Positions 52,599 through 62,904 of a stretch of DNA of 64,000 nucleotides are shown piece by piece. The first letter of the stretch is position 1. Each line of letters begins with the position of its first letter. Where the stretch lies: NCBI RefSeq assembly GCF_032268605.1, contig NZ_CP130318.1, positions 77,001 through 141,000 of the forward strand, given 5' to 3'. The translations under genes and the position numbers were made by a program. Source of the stretch: Paenibacillus aurantius. Lineage in GTDB: Bacteria > Bacillota > Bacilli > Paenibacillales > NBRC-103111. Below the pieces are notes generated by a model, which did no database searches, was not told the DNA's origin, and saw only the letters and a list, made by a program, of their open reading frames with translations.

Positions 52599-53552
52599 AT
52601 GGAAAGCGTAAAGCCATCACTTGATCTGGACTTGAAGGGCCGGGATTTTATCGGCCTGACCGATTACAGCCCGGAAGAAATCCGTTACTTGATCGATCTT
52701 GCGATCGATTTGAAGAAGAAGCAGAAGAACGGGGAGGTTTACCAGCCCCTTAAAGGAAAAACGCTCGGGATGATCTTCGAGAAGTCGTCGACCCGGACGC
52801 GCGTGTCGTTCGAGGTGGGGATGTACCAGCTCGGCGGCCACGCCTTGTTCCTGAGCCGCAACGACCTGCAGATCGGCCGCGGGGAGCCCATCTCGGATAC
52901 AGCCCAGGTGCTGTCGAGGTACCTCGACGGAATCATGATCCGCACCTTCGCGCACCGCACCGTGATCGACCTCGCCCGCAGCTCCACCGTGCCGGTCATC
53001 AACGGGCTGACGGATTATTCCCATCCGTGCCAGGCACTCGCCGACTATCAGACGGTGCTCGAGCACAAAGGCCGCCTCGAAGGGCTCAAAATCGCCTTCG
53101 TGGGCGACGGCAACAACATGGTTCACTCCTTGATGATCGGAGCGGCCAAGCTCGGCATGCACATGGCGGTCGCTTCGCCGCAAGGGTATTTCCCGAGCAA
53201 CGATGTCATCAAATCGGCCAAGGAGTACTCGGCGCAAACCGGAGGCTCATTTACGCTAACGGAGGACGCGAAGGAAGCGGTGGCCGATGCCGACGTGATC
53301 TACACGGACGTATGGGCCAGCATGGGGCAGGAGGAGGAGCAGAAGATCCGGGAGAAGGCTTTTGCCTCTTTCCAGGTGAACGAAGAGCTCGCCGCCTATG
53401 CGAAGAAGGATTACCTGTTCCTGCACTGCCTGCCCGCCCACCGCGGAGAGGAAGTGAGCGAGGGCGTCATCGACGGCCCGAACTCCATTATTTTTGACCA
53501 GGCCGAGAACCGTCTGCATGCCCAGAAGGCCATCATGGCGGCTTTGATGTAA
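52599..53552 (+). CDS. argF: ornithine carbamoyltransferase ArgF
   Basis: ArgF makes citrulline from ornithine and carbamoyl phosphate. The 317-residue product has the carbamoyl phosphate loop EKSSTRTRVSFE, FAHRTV, DYSHPCQALAD and the ornithine-binding HCLPAHRGEEV. GGGGAG 10 nt upstream favours ATG 52599 over TTG 52590. It follows argD by 67 nt. carA and carB, present here in B. subtilis, are absent. Confidence 0.96.
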   Translation: MESVKPSLDLDLKGRDFIGLTDYSPEEIRYLIDLAIDLKKKQKNGEVYQPLKGKTLGMIFEKSSTRTRVSFEVGMYQLGGHALFLSRNDLQIGRGEPISDTAQVLSRYLDGIMIRTFAHRTVIDLARSSTVPVINGLTDYSHPCQALADYQTVLEHKGRLEGLKIAFVGDGNNMVHSLMIGAAKLGMHMAVASPQGYFPSNDVIKSAKEYSAQTGGSFTLTEDAKEAVADADVIYTDVWASMGQEEEQKIREKAFASFQVNEELAAYAKKDYLFLHCLPAHRGEEVSEGVIDGPNSIIFDQAENRLHAQKAIMAALM

Positions 53553-53585
53553 ACATCCCATAATAAGAGATGGAGTGAAGAACCC

Positions 53586-54836
<1,251 letters not shown>

Positions 54837-54868
54837 CGGCACGAATAGAAGCAAGGAAGCGAAGCAAG

Positions 54869-54919
54869 GCGCGGGCGGGCTTTTCGGCTGACCAGTCGGG
54901 AGGCCCTCCGGCGTTTTTG
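54869..54919 (+). terminator. weak terminator-like structure between argG and argH
   Basis: CGCGGGCGGGC can pair with GCCCTCCGGCG with two mismatches, followed by five T residues. It may reduce read-through into argH. Confidence 0.35.
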
Positions 54920-54947
54920 TGCGAATAAGGGAAGGAGCGAGAATCGA

Positions 54948-56363
54948 GTGTCTAAACTTTGGGGTGGACGTTTTACGAAGCAAACCGATCAGCTGGTGGA
55001 GGAGTATACCGCCTCGATCCTGTTCGACAAAGAGCTCGCCGAAGAGGATATCCAAGGAAGCCTGGCTCATGTCACCATGCTCGGCAAATGCGGCATTCTG
55101 CCGGCGGAGGACGTCGAGAAGATCAAGGACGGCCTCTTGAAGGTACAGGGCATCATCCGCCGCGGGGAAATGGAATTCTCCGTCAGCAACGAAGATATTC
55201 ATATGAATATCGAGAAAGCGCTGCTGGATGAGATCGGTCCGGTCGGAGGCAAGCTCCATACGGGACGCAGCCGCAACGACCAGGTGGCGACGGACATGCA
55301 CCTCTACCTGCGCAAGCGGGTCGTGGAGTTCGTCGGCTTCCTGCAGAAGCTTCAGGAAGCGCTGCTGACGCAGGCGGCGAACAACCTCGACACGATCGTG
55401 CCGGGCTACACGCACCTGCAGCGGGCGCAGCCGATTCTGTTCGCCCACCACCTGATGGCGTACGTCTCCATGTTCCAGCGCGACATCGAGCGCCTGCAGG
55501 ACAGCTACAAGCGCATCAACGTGCTGCCGCTCGGCGCCGGAGCGCTGGCCGGTACCACCTTCCCGATCGACCGCCATTTTGTGGCGGAGCAGCTCGGGTT
55601 CGACCGGCCGTACGAGAACAGCCTTGACGCGGTCAGCGACCGGGACTTCATCCTGGAGTTCCTCTCGAACGCCTCGATGATCATGATGCACCTGTCGCGC
55701 TTCTGCGAGGAGCTGGTGCTCTGGTCGAGCACGGAGTTCACCTTCGTCGAGCTCGACGACGCCTTCTGCACGGGAAGCAGCATCATGCCTCAGAAGAAGA
55801 ACCCCGATGTGGCGGAGCTTGTCCGCGGCAAGACGGGGCGGGTCTACGGCAACCTGATGGGGCTCCTGACGGTGCTGAAGTCGCTTCCGCTGGCCTACAA
55901 CAAGGACATGCAGGAAGACAAGGAAGGCATGTTCGACACCGTGAAGACGCTGCAGGGCGCCCTTCAGCTGTTCGCCCCGATGGTGGCGACCATGAAGGTG
56001 AACAAGGAGCGGATGCGTCAGGCGGTGAACCAGGATTTCTCCAACGCCACCGACATCGCCGACTACCTTGTGAACAAGGGACTGCCGTTCCGCCAGGCAC
56101 ACGAGGTCATCGGCAAAACGGTGCTGTACTGCATCCAGAACGGCAAGTACCTGCTCGACCTGAGCCTTGAGGAGTTCCGCCAGTTCTCCGAACTGTTCGG
56201 GGACGACATCTATGCCGTGCTCCAGCCGGAGCAGGTCGTGAACGCCCGTAACGTCTACGGCGGAACGAATGCCGGCCAAGTTCAGGGAGCCATTGACCGG
56301 GCCCACGGGGAGCTGGAGAAAACGTCCGCTTGGGTCGAAGAATATTTACAGAAGAGCAAGTAG
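54948..56363 (+). CDS. argH: argininosuccinate lyase ArgH
   Basis: ArgH splits argininosuccinate to arginine and fumarate. The 471-residue product has [21 protein letters not shown], the [15 protein letters not shown] helix and the superfamily signature [20 protein letters not shown] with the catalytic serine loop. GTG 54948 has GGAAGGAG upstream. It closes the arginine operon and is followed by a terminator hairpin. Confidence 0.96.
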   Translation: MSKLWGGRFTKQTDQLVEEYTASILFDKELAEEDIQGSLAHVTMLGKCGILPAEDVEKIKDGLLKVQGIIRRGEMEFSVSNEDIHMNIEKALLDEIGPVGGKLHTGRSRNDQVATDMHLYLRKRVVEFVGFLQKLQEALLTQAANNLDTIVPGYTHLQRAQPILFAHHLMAYVSMFQRDIERLQDSYKRINVLPLGAGALAGTTFPIDRHFVAEQLGFDRPYENSLDAVSDRDFILEFLSNASMIMMHLSRFCEELVLWSSTEFTFVELDDAFCTGSSIMPQKKNPDVAELVRGKTGRVYGNLMGLLTVLKSLPLAYNKDMQEDKEGMFDTVKTLQGALQLFAPMVATMKVNKERMRQAVNQDFSNATDIADYLVNKGLPFRQAHEVIGKTVLYCIQNGKYLLDLSLEEFRQFSELFGDDIYAVLQPEQVVNARNVYGGTNAGQVQGAIDRAHGELEKTSAWVEEYLQKSK

Positions 56364-56373
56364 GGACGAACAA

Positions 56374-56416
56374 AAACCCTTCCCAGGCAACAAGCGGGGA
56401 AGGGTTTGCTATTTTC
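56374..56416 (+). terminator. terminator hairpin after argH
   Basis: AAACCCTTCCC pairs perfectly with GGGAAGGGTTT. The T-run after it is short and interrupted. It separates the operon from the convergent reverse-strand gene. Confidence 0.65.
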
Positions 56417-56612
56417 AGACATTTTTCACGTGGAACAAATGACTGAACGGATCTGTTCCACGCCGACGGCAAGACACCAGGCAAGCCCGAAGTCCCGCTC
56501 CAGGCCCGGCCGGCCGCTTCCAGCACCTTATTCCCAAATCCAGTTCTGCTTTCCTTGCGATTCTCATGCGCCTACAGAGGCTTTCCCGCCAAACAAGTGA
56601 CCGCATAAGCCA

Positions 56613-57548
56613 TTAGCGCCCCGTCGTCAACGTGATGCTTCCGGTGCTGCTTTCAGCCTTTACCAACGGGCCGCTTCCACCTGTGCTGCGAAGCTCGTGC
56701 TTATCCCGTACGGCGTAAGTCAGACCTGGCACGTCGGCGGATACCCGCCCCGTATCGGTGCGGAAATCGACGCGGACGTCACCGCTTTGTGCCGCTTGAA
56801 TCCGGATGCTTCCCGTATCCGTCTCCGCTTGGACGGGCTGGAGCAGCTGCGGAACCGTCACCTCGATGCTTCCGGTACTGCTCTCCACCTTCAGAGCCCC
56901 CTCGATTTGGGTAAGGCGGATGCTTCCGGTATCGGTCGCAGCCGTGACACCGCCGCCGCGGATGTCAGACAAGGTGAGGCTTCCCGTTGAGCTCTCCGCC
57001 GACAGCTGGCCGGCATCGGCGTTCTTCAGCGCAATGGCTCCCGTATCTGTCTCCAGGGAGAGGCTTTTGGCCTGAAGGCCTTCGGCCGTCAGACGGCCGG
57101 TGTTGGTCCGGAAGGAAACGGAATCGTACAGCTTGGCGGGCACCGCGACCTCCAGACGGGCGGCTTCCCTTGTCCCGGAAGCGAGGAGGGTCAGAAGCTG
57201 GTTAATGTCGATGCCGATCTGGAACTTCTTCTGCGTACGGACCGAAACGGACAAGGCATTACCGCTCAACTCGCCTTCCGTTTGCAATTCCTTCTTGTCG
57301 GAGGAGCTGATCCGGCCGTAGTAGCGGACGCGGAACTGGTTATCCGGAGACGGGGTAACGGTGATGTCGGAAATATCCGTCGTCACGGAGACCCGCTGGA
57401 CGTCAGCGGAATCGAACGTTTTCTCCCAATTGACTTCTTCCATGGACCCGACGGTCCGGCTGTTCATTAACGTATAGCCTACTCCGGCGGTCCCCGCCAG
57501 GAAGGAGAGAAGGGCAAGCCCTGCGATGAATTTGGTTCCCCATTTCAT
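56613..57548 (-). CDS. DUF4097 family beta-repeat lipoprotein-like membrane protein
   Basis: The 311-residue product has one N-terminal membrane helix (about residues 7-26). A regular beta-solenoid-like region follows in which TDTGSI/ESSTGSI-type turns recur about every 18-20 residues, the DUF4097 pattern. Function is unknown; members are proposed envelope-stress or adhesin-like proteins. On the reverse strand, AGGGGG is 8 nt before ATG 57548 and only 2 nt before ATG 57554, so the former is chosen. It is linked to the DUF1700 gene upstream. Confidence 0.82.
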   Translation of the reverse strand: MKWGTKFIAGLALLSFLAGTAGVGYTLMNSRTVGSMEEVNWEKTFDSADVQRVSVTTDISDITVTPSPDNQFRVRYYGRISSSDKKELQTEGELSGNALSVSVRTQKKFQIGIDINQLLTLLASGTREAARLEVAVPAKLYDSVSFRTNTGRLTAEGLQAKSLSLETDTGAIALKNADAGQLSAESSTGSLTLSDIRGGGVTAATDTGSIRLTQIEGALKVESSTGSIEVTVPQLLQPVQAETDTGSIRIQAAQSGDVRVDFRTDTGRVSADVPGLTYAVRDKHELRSTGGSGPLVKAESSTGSITLTTGR

Positions 57549-57550
57549 GA

Positions 57551-58150
57551 TCATTTCCCCCTAATGAGCCGGATGTTGAGGGTGAAGTACTTCTTGACGG
57601 CCCAAACGTACGCCCGGACGACACGGATCAGTGCAAGGCAGAGAAGGACGCCGAGCCCCCCGAGCATCAGGCTTCCGAAGATCTCCAGCTGAAGCGCAGG
57701 CAGACTGTCCGGAATCCCCGACCCCATCACGATCCAAAGCGGGCTGGTGGCAAGGACGAGAGACACGATGCAGAAGGCGAACAAGACGGCGCTGACCGCA
57801 GCAAACGGGCCCAGCACGAACACCAGATTGAAGAAGGAGAGGGCGATTAGAGCGACGGTTCCCCGAATGCCCGCTTGCCAGGCCGGATCGCCGCCTCCGG
57901 AGGAGGGCTGGCGGTAGCTGGGAAAAGTCTCCTTCCCCCGGGTGGAAGGATATGTCTGGACGGGCAGGGTGGGTTCCGTAGTATAATGAGGGCCGTGTCC
58001 CAAAGACCGGGCGATCTCCTGCTCGCTTTTGCCATTCTCCGCCGCTTTCACGAACAAGTCCTCGTATATCGCCATGATGTTCCGCCGTTCCGATTCGGGC
58101 AACCCCCGCAATTTCTCCTCCAGGTTATGGAAAAATTCCGCCTTGGTCAT
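57551..58150 (-). CDS. DUF1700 family membrane protein
   Basis: The 199-residue product starts with the DUF1700 pattern (MTKAEFFHNLEEKLRGLPESERRNIMAIYEDLF, ENGKSEQEIARSLG), followed by a Pro-rich linker and three or four membrane helices (about residues 95-185). Such proteins usually form an operon with a PadR repressor before and a DUF4097 gene after. Here the DUF4097 gene follows at once, but no PadR gene lies upstream; the next gene is divergent ftsE. Function unknown. Confidence 0.82.
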   Translation of the reverse strand: MTKAEFFHNLEEKLRGLPESERRNIMAIYEDLFVKAAENGKSEQEIARSLGHGPHYTTEPTLPVQTYPSTRGKETFPSYRQPSSGGGDPAWQAGIRGTVALIALSFFNLVFVLGPFAAVSAVLFAFCIVSLVLATSPLWIVMGSGIPDSLPALQLEIFGSLMLGGLGVLLCLALIRVVRAYVWAVKKYFTLNIRLIRGK

Positions 58151-58308
58151 TCGATCCCCTTCTTTCTTGCAGCTGTTACCCTAAAGATACTCCAATAAAG
58201 TCATAAGCACATAGTCACCGCAGTCATGTGACGGTCATAACGTTGCTTTTGTAAACATTGTGTGAATAGCGCGAAAATTAGCGGGAGCCTGAGAGGAATT
58301 TTAAAGGA

Positions 58309-58317
58309 TTTGTCGAA
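58309..58317 (+). promoter_or_regulatory. perfect Spo0A-type box before ftsE
   Basis: TTTGTCGAA lies 35 nt before the ftsE start. It matches the 0A consensus exactly. FtsEX affects entry into sporulation in B. subtilis, so control by Spo0A would make sense, but this is inference. Confidence 0.5.
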
Positions 58318-58351
58318 GTTTAATAGGCTATCTAAAACAGGATGTGATATG

Positions 58352-59038
58352 ATGATAGAAATGCAGGACGTTTGGAAAACTTATCCTAACGGGCACGAAG
58401 CCATCCGCGGCATCAGCCTGAGGGTTAACCCTAACGAGTTTGTCTATGTCGTCGGCCCGTCCGGCGCCGGTAAATCTACTTTTATGAAAATGATATACAG
58501 GGAAGAGAAGCCGACGAAGGGAACGATTTTTGTCAACGGGTTCAACTTGGCCAAGCTCAAGCCCCGCAAAATTCCCTACGTCAGGAGAAACATCGGGGTT
58601 ATCTTCCAAGATTACCGGCTCCTTCCCAAAATGACGGTGACGGAGAATGTCGCTTTTGCCATGGAAGTGATCGAAGCGCCGAAGAAGCTCATCAAGAAAC
58701 GCACCCAAGAGGTACTGGAGCTCGTCAAGCTGCAGGACAAAGCGGTAGCGCTTCCGACCCAGCTTTCCGGCGGGGAGCAGCAGCGCGTGGCTATTGCCCG
58801 GGCAATAGTCAACAATCCTTCCGTCATTATCGCCGATGAACCGACAGGAAATCTTGATCCTGAAACATCTTGGGGAATCATGAAGCTGCTGGAGGAAATC
58901 AATTTCAGGGGAACGACCATTATTATGGCGACTCATAACAAAGAAATCGTGAATACCCTCCGCCGCCGGGTGATTGCCATTGAGAAGGGCGAAATTGCGC
59001 GCGATGAGGTGAGAGGGGAATACGGGTATGAAGATTAG
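58352..59038 (+). CDS. ftsE: cell division ABC ATPase FtsE
   Basis: FtsE is the ATPase that with FtsX activates a peptidoglycan hydrolase during elongation and division. The 228-residue product begins [14 protein letters not shown], as in B. subtilis, and has Walker [10 protein letters not shown], signature [14 protein letters not shown], Walker [14 protein letters not shown] and the switch His in MATHN. The ribosome site is weak (AGGATGTGAT just upstream); ATG 58349 is also possible. Its stop overlaps the ftsX start by 11 nt. A Spo0A-type box lies in the upstream region. Confidence 0.96.
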   Translation: MIEMQDVWKTYPNGHEAIRGISLRVNPNEFVYVVGPSGAGKSTFMKMIYREEKPTKGTIFVNGFNLAKLKPRKIPYVRRNIGVIFQDYRLLPKMTVTENVAFAMEVIEAPKKLIKKRTQEVLELVKLQDKAVALPTQLSGGEQQRVAIARAIVNNPSVIIADEPTGNLDPETSWGIMKLLEEINFRGTTIIMATHNKEIVNTLRRRVIAIEKGEIARDEVRGEYGYED

Positions 59039-59933
59039 CACATTGTCCCGCCATTTGCGAGAAGGCGGCAAGAATGTAATCCGGAACGGCTGGATGACCT
59101 TCGCTTCGGTCAGTTCCATTTCCATATCGCTCTTTATCTTGGGATTGTTCATGATCCTGTCGATTAATGTAAGCTATCTGTCGCAGCAAATGGAAAGCAA
59201 AGTGGAAATCCGGGTGTTTCTCGACTCGGCGGTTTCCCAGGAAACGAGAAGCTCTTTGCAAAGCACCATTCAGGCTATGCCGGAAGTGGACAAGCTGACG
59301 TACATCTCGAAAGAAGAAGGCTTAAAGACCTTGAAGAAGCAGCTGGGCGACAGCCTGGAAGGTCTTGACGGAGAAAACAATCCGCTGATGGACTCCTTTA
59401 CCGTGGAAGTGAAGGATCCGCAATCCATATCGGGTACGGCGGACCAAATAAATGCTTTGAACGAGGGCAAGAACCCGAAGCCGATCATCAAGGTCGACTA
59501 CGGCCGGGATACCGTTGAGAAACTCTTCAAGTTCACCTCGGTTGTCCGCACGATAGGCCTGGTTCTGGTAGGCTGTCTTTCGCTTACCGCCATGTTCCTT
59601 ATTTCCAACACGATCAAGCTGACGATTTTGGCCCGTAACCGGGAAATCAAGATCATGAAGCTGGTCGGTGCCACGAATGGATTTATACGCTGGCCGTTTT
59701 TTATAGAAGGAGCGCTGCTCGGCTTTACCGGTGCTGCCATTCCCGTCCTCCTGCTGACGTGGGGCTATTGGGAAGTCATTCATTCCGGCAGCGTGGATTT
59801 GAGCATGTTTATGCTTCAGCTGAAGCCGTTCTCTCAAGTCGCTTATTGGGTAATCGGTCTTCTTATGGGGATCGGATTGGTCATTGGAGTATGGGGAAGC
59901 ACGTTGTCCGTACGCAAATTTTTGAAGGTTTAG
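59028..59933 (+). CDS. ftsX: cell division ABC permease FtsX
   Basis: FtsX is the membrane partner of FtsE and passes the ATPase signal to an extracellular hydrolase. The 301-residue product has a cytoplasmic N terminus (LSRHLREGGKNVIRNGWMTFASV), one helix, an extracellular loop of about 120 residues and three C-terminal helices with NTIKLTILARNREIKIMKLVGATNGFIRWPF, typical of the family. ATG 59028 overlaps ftsE, showing translational coupling. Confidence 0.96.
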   Translation: MKISTLSRHLREGGKNVIRNGWMTFASVSSISISLFILGLFMILSINVSYLSQQMESKVEIRVFLDSAVSQETRSSLQSTIQAMPEVDKLTYISKEEGLKTLKKQLGDSLEGLDGENNPLMDSFTVEVKDPQSISGTADQINALNEGKNPKPIIKVDYGRDTVEKLFKFTSVVRTIGLVLVGCLSLTAMFLISNTIKLTILARNREIKIMKLVGATNGFIRWPFFIEGALLGFTGAAIPVLLLTWGYWEVIHSGSVDLSMFMLQLKPFSQVAYWVIGLLMGIGLVIGVWGSTLSVRKFLKV

Positions 59934-59945
59934 GAGGAAACAAAC

Positions 59946-61232
59946 TTGAAAAGACAGCTTCTGTCACTCTTGGCTTCGTTTGCCGTCCTTTCGATTACGA
60001 TCCAACCTGGAATCATCCAAGCCGGTGCCAAGGAGGACATCGACCGCCAGCTCCGGCAGCTCCAGCAGCAGGAACAGGCCGCTAACCAGACCCGCCAGAG
60101 CTCGGAGAATTTGGCCAGCCAGCTGAGAACCCAGAAGGATAAAGAAAAACTCACACTGGATGCGCTCAAGAAAGATATCGCCGATCAGGGAGCCAAGCTT
60201 AATAAGCTGAACGGGCAGATTACGACGGTGACCGGGAAGGTGAAGGAAACCGGTAAGGAGCTTGAGGACGCGGAGGACCGGGTGGCTTCGAGGGACAAGA
60301 TGCTGAAATCCCGGGTTAAGCTGATGTACATGAACGGATCGGTCTCTTACGTGGACGTGCTGCTTAGCGCGAACAGCTTCTCGGACTTCATCGACCGGTT
60401 CAACTCGCTTAAAGACATAGTCGGCCAGGACAAGAAGATCCTTGACGACAACAAAAAAGACCGCAACCTCGTAGCCGAGAAGAAAAAGCAGGTGGAGCAG
60501 GAGCTGAAAGAGGTTCAGTCCCTGTATGCCCAGGCGGAAGCCGTCAAGCAGAAGCTGATGGTTCAGGAGAAGCAGAAGGAAGTCGTGATTGCGAGCCTGA
60601 ACCAGCAGGAGCAGGAGGCGGAGGACCACGGGGAAGAGGCGGAAGCAAACCTGATCGCCCTCGCGAAGCAGAAAGCGGCCCTCTATCAGCAGAAGAATGA
60701 GATTCTGAAGGAAGAGCAGCGCCAGGCGGAGCTTAAGCGTCAGCGCGAAGCGGCGGCTGCGGCCGCTGCAGCAGCAGCGGCTTCAGCCAAAAATACGCAG
60801 CAGCCGGTAGCCCCGGTTAATGCCAATCGCGGAGGACAGCTCGGCTGGCCGGTCCCGAGCAGCAACATCATCACTTCGGAATTCGGCTACCGGATGGATC
60901 CGATCAAGCATGTCAACAAGCTGCACAAGGGCATGGACATCGGAGCTCCGAACGGATCCACGATTGTGGCGGCGGATGACGGCATTGTCCTTATCTCTTC
61001 GTGGGTAAACGGATATGGGAACACAGTAGTCATCGACCACGGAAACGGCATGTGGACTTGGTACGGCCATATCCGCGAAGGCGGTCTGAAGGTATCCGAG
61101 GGAGAGACCGTGAAACGCGGCCAGAAGATCGCGGAGGTCGGGTCCACCGGCGATTCCACCGGGAACCATCTTCATTTTGAAGTCCGGATTCACGAGAATC
61201 CCGTTAACCCGAGACCTTACGTGGGACGATAA
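59946..61232 (+). CDS. M23 peptidase with N-terminal coiled coil (EnvC-like), probable FtsEX effector
   Basis: This is a secreted peptidoglycan endopeptidase candidate. The 428-residue product has a signal peptide (about 1-27) and long coiled-coil segments (about 28-120 and 165-280). An Ala-rich linker leads to a C-terminal LytM domain with both zinc motifs: HKGMDIG and HLHFEV. The start is TTG 59946 with TAGGAGGAAA upstream, 12 nt after ftsX. Coiled coil plus hydrolase directly after ftsEX mirrors EnvC or PcsB, which FtsX activates; this partner role is inferred from position. Confidence 0.88.
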   Translation: MKRQLLSLLASFAVLSITIQPGIIQAGAKEDIDRQLRQLQQQEQAANQTRQSSENLASQLRTQKDKEKLTLDALKKDIADQGAKLNKLNGQITTVTGKVKETGKELEDAEDRVASRDKMLKSRVKLMYMNGSVSYVDVLLSANSFSDFIDRFNSLKDIVGQDKKILDDNKKDRNLVAEKKKQVEQELKEVQSLYAQAEAVKQKLMVQEKQKEVVIASLNQQEQEAEDHGEEAEANLIALAKQKAALYQQKNEILKEEQRQAELKRQREAAAAAAAAAAASAKNTQQPVAPVNANRGGQLGWPVPSSNIITSEFGYRMDPIKHVNKLHKGMDIGAPNGSTIVAADDGIVLISSWVNGYGNTVVIDHGNGMWTWYGHIREGGLKVSEGETVKRGQKIAEVGSTGDSTGNHLHFEVRIHENPVNPRPYVGR

Positions 61233-61318
61233 CTCCGGGAACTTGATTAATAAACCGCACGAGCCTGTCATATACTGGAGAGGCGGTAGACAGGCTGTAA
61301 AGGTGGTGTAGGCAGGCG

Positions 61319-62785
61319 ATGGTATTTAAAGGACGTACGGTCATCGTGTTTGTGATTTTGGCCATGTTCGTGAGCTCGGTGCTGACGCTGACGGTTGCTC
61401 ATCCGTCCTTTCTGGGCCGGAACCCGGCCGGGGGCCAATCCTCGGGAGCGTCTTCTTCGGGCACAAGCGGATTGACGACCCAGGATCTGAACAAGGTGGC
61501 CAAAACGTACGATCTGATCCAGAACCGGTTTTTGACCCAGACGGACCATGACAAGGTCATGAACGGGGCCATTAACGGGATGCTGGAAGCTTTGAACGAT
61601 CCTTATACGACGTACATGGATCCGAAGGAAGCGAAGCAATTCGACGAAACCATCTCTTCCTCCTTCCAAGGGATCGGAGCGGAGGTCTCCCTGCAGGATG
61701 GCAAAGTGACGATCATGTCTCCGATAAAAGGGTCCCCCGCCGAGAAAGCGGGCCTTCGGGCAAACGATGTGATCGCGACGGTTAACGGGGAGAAGCTGGA
61801 CGGGCTGACGCTTAACCAGGCCGTCCTGAAGATCCGCGGACCTAAGGGCACGCAGGCGAAGCTCGGGATCGTCCGGTCCGGCACCACGGATACGATTGAA
61901 GTGAACGTGGTCCGGGACGACATTTCCCTCGAGACGGTGTACGGGGAGATGTTGACGGATCAGGTGGGCAAAATCGAAATCCGCCAGTTCTCGACGAACA
62001 CGGCCAAACGGTTCCGGGAGGAGCTGAACGCGCTGGAAGCTAAGGGCATGAAGGGGCTGGTGATCGATGTGCGCAACGATCCCGGCGGCCTGCTCGACAG
62101 CGTGGTCGACATCATGGAGAACTTTGTGGAGAAGGGAAAGCCGATTGTCCAGATCGAAGACCGCCAGGGCAAGAAGGAAGCGACCAATGCCGAGGGCAAG
62201 TATCCGGTGAAGAAATACCCGGTGACCGTGCTCATCAACAACGGCAGCGCAAGCGCTTCGGAAATTTTGGCCGGGGCCTTCAAGGAATCGGCGGGCGGAA
62301 CGCTTGTCGGGGAGAAATCCTACGGCAAAGGAACTGTTCAGATTACGTACGAGAAGGAAATGGGGGACGGCAGCAACATCAAGATGACCGTCTTCAAGTG
62401 GCTCACGCCAAACGGCAACTGGATTCACCAGAAGGGCATCGAGCCGGACGTGGCGGTGGAACCTCCCGCCTACTACAAGGCGGCGCCGTTTACCAAGAAG
62501 GAAACGCTCAAGCCGGACATGGTCAGCGACGACGTCAAAACGCTCCAGCTGATGCTGGGCGCGCTTAACCTGAAGCCGGACCGGACGGACGGCTACTTCA
62601 GCGCCAAAACAGCGTCGGAGCTGAAGGCCTTCCAGCGGCTTCAGAACCTCCCCGCCACCGGGGAGGCGGATACAGCCACGATGAACAAGCTCGAAGCGGA
62701 GCTGATCAAGGTGATCAAGGATCCGAAGAACGACACCCAGCTGCATGAGGCGGTCCGGGTGACTGAAGAAGCTTTGCGCAAATAG
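61319..62785 (+). CDS. ctpB: carboxyl-terminal processing protease CtpB (S41)
   Basis: This is a secreted or membrane-anchored serine protease; in B. subtilis CtpB cleaves SpoIVFA to activate sigma-K. The 488-residue product has an N-terminal membrane helix, a PDZ domain (about 110-195), the S41 core with catalytic pair predicted as Ser312 in GSASASE and Lys337 in SYGKG, and a C-terminal peptidoglycan-binding domain (VKTLQLMLGALNL). AAGGTGGTG 10 nt upstream supports ATG 61319. Position after the ftsEX group matches yvjB. Confidence 0.92.
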   Translation: MVFKGRTVIVFVILAMFVSSVLTLTVAHPSFLGRNPAGGQSSGASSSGTSGLTTQDLNKVAKTYDLIQNRFLTQTDHDKVMNGAINGMLEALNDPYTTYMDPKEAKQFDETISSSFQGIGAEVSLQDGKVTIMSPIKGSPAEKAGLRANDVIATVNGEKLDGLTLNQAVLKIRGPKGTQAKLGIVRSGTTDTIEVNVVRDDISLETVYGEMLTDQVGKIEIRQFSTNTAKRFREELNALEAKGMKGLVIDVRNDPGGLLDSVVDIMENFVEKGKPIVQIEDRQGKKEATNAEGKYPVKKYPVTVLINNGSASASEILAGAFKESAGGTLVGEKSYGKGTVQITYEKEMGDGSNIKMTVFKWLTPNGNWIHQKGIEPDVAVEPPAYYKAAPFTKKETLKPDMVSDDVKTLQLMLGALNLKPDRTDGYFSAKTASELKAFQRLQNLPATGEADTATMNKLEAELIKVIKDPKNDTQLHEAVRVTEEALRK

Positions 62786-62792
62786 ACGGACA

Positions 62793-62833
62793 AAGGCGGG
62801 AACACCCCTTCTCTTGCGGGGGTGCCCGCCTTT
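62793..62833 (+). terminator. intrinsic terminator after ctpB
   Basis: A long G+C-rich stem (AAGGCGGG..CACCCC with GGGGTG..CCCGCCTT) is followed by TTT. Confidence 0.85.
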
Positions 62834-62904
62834 CGCGTAAAATGGGTTAGAGAAGGCAGGCCGGAGGCCTCCTTCTCATTTCTTTTGCAAGGAGCCAAAC
62901 CGCG

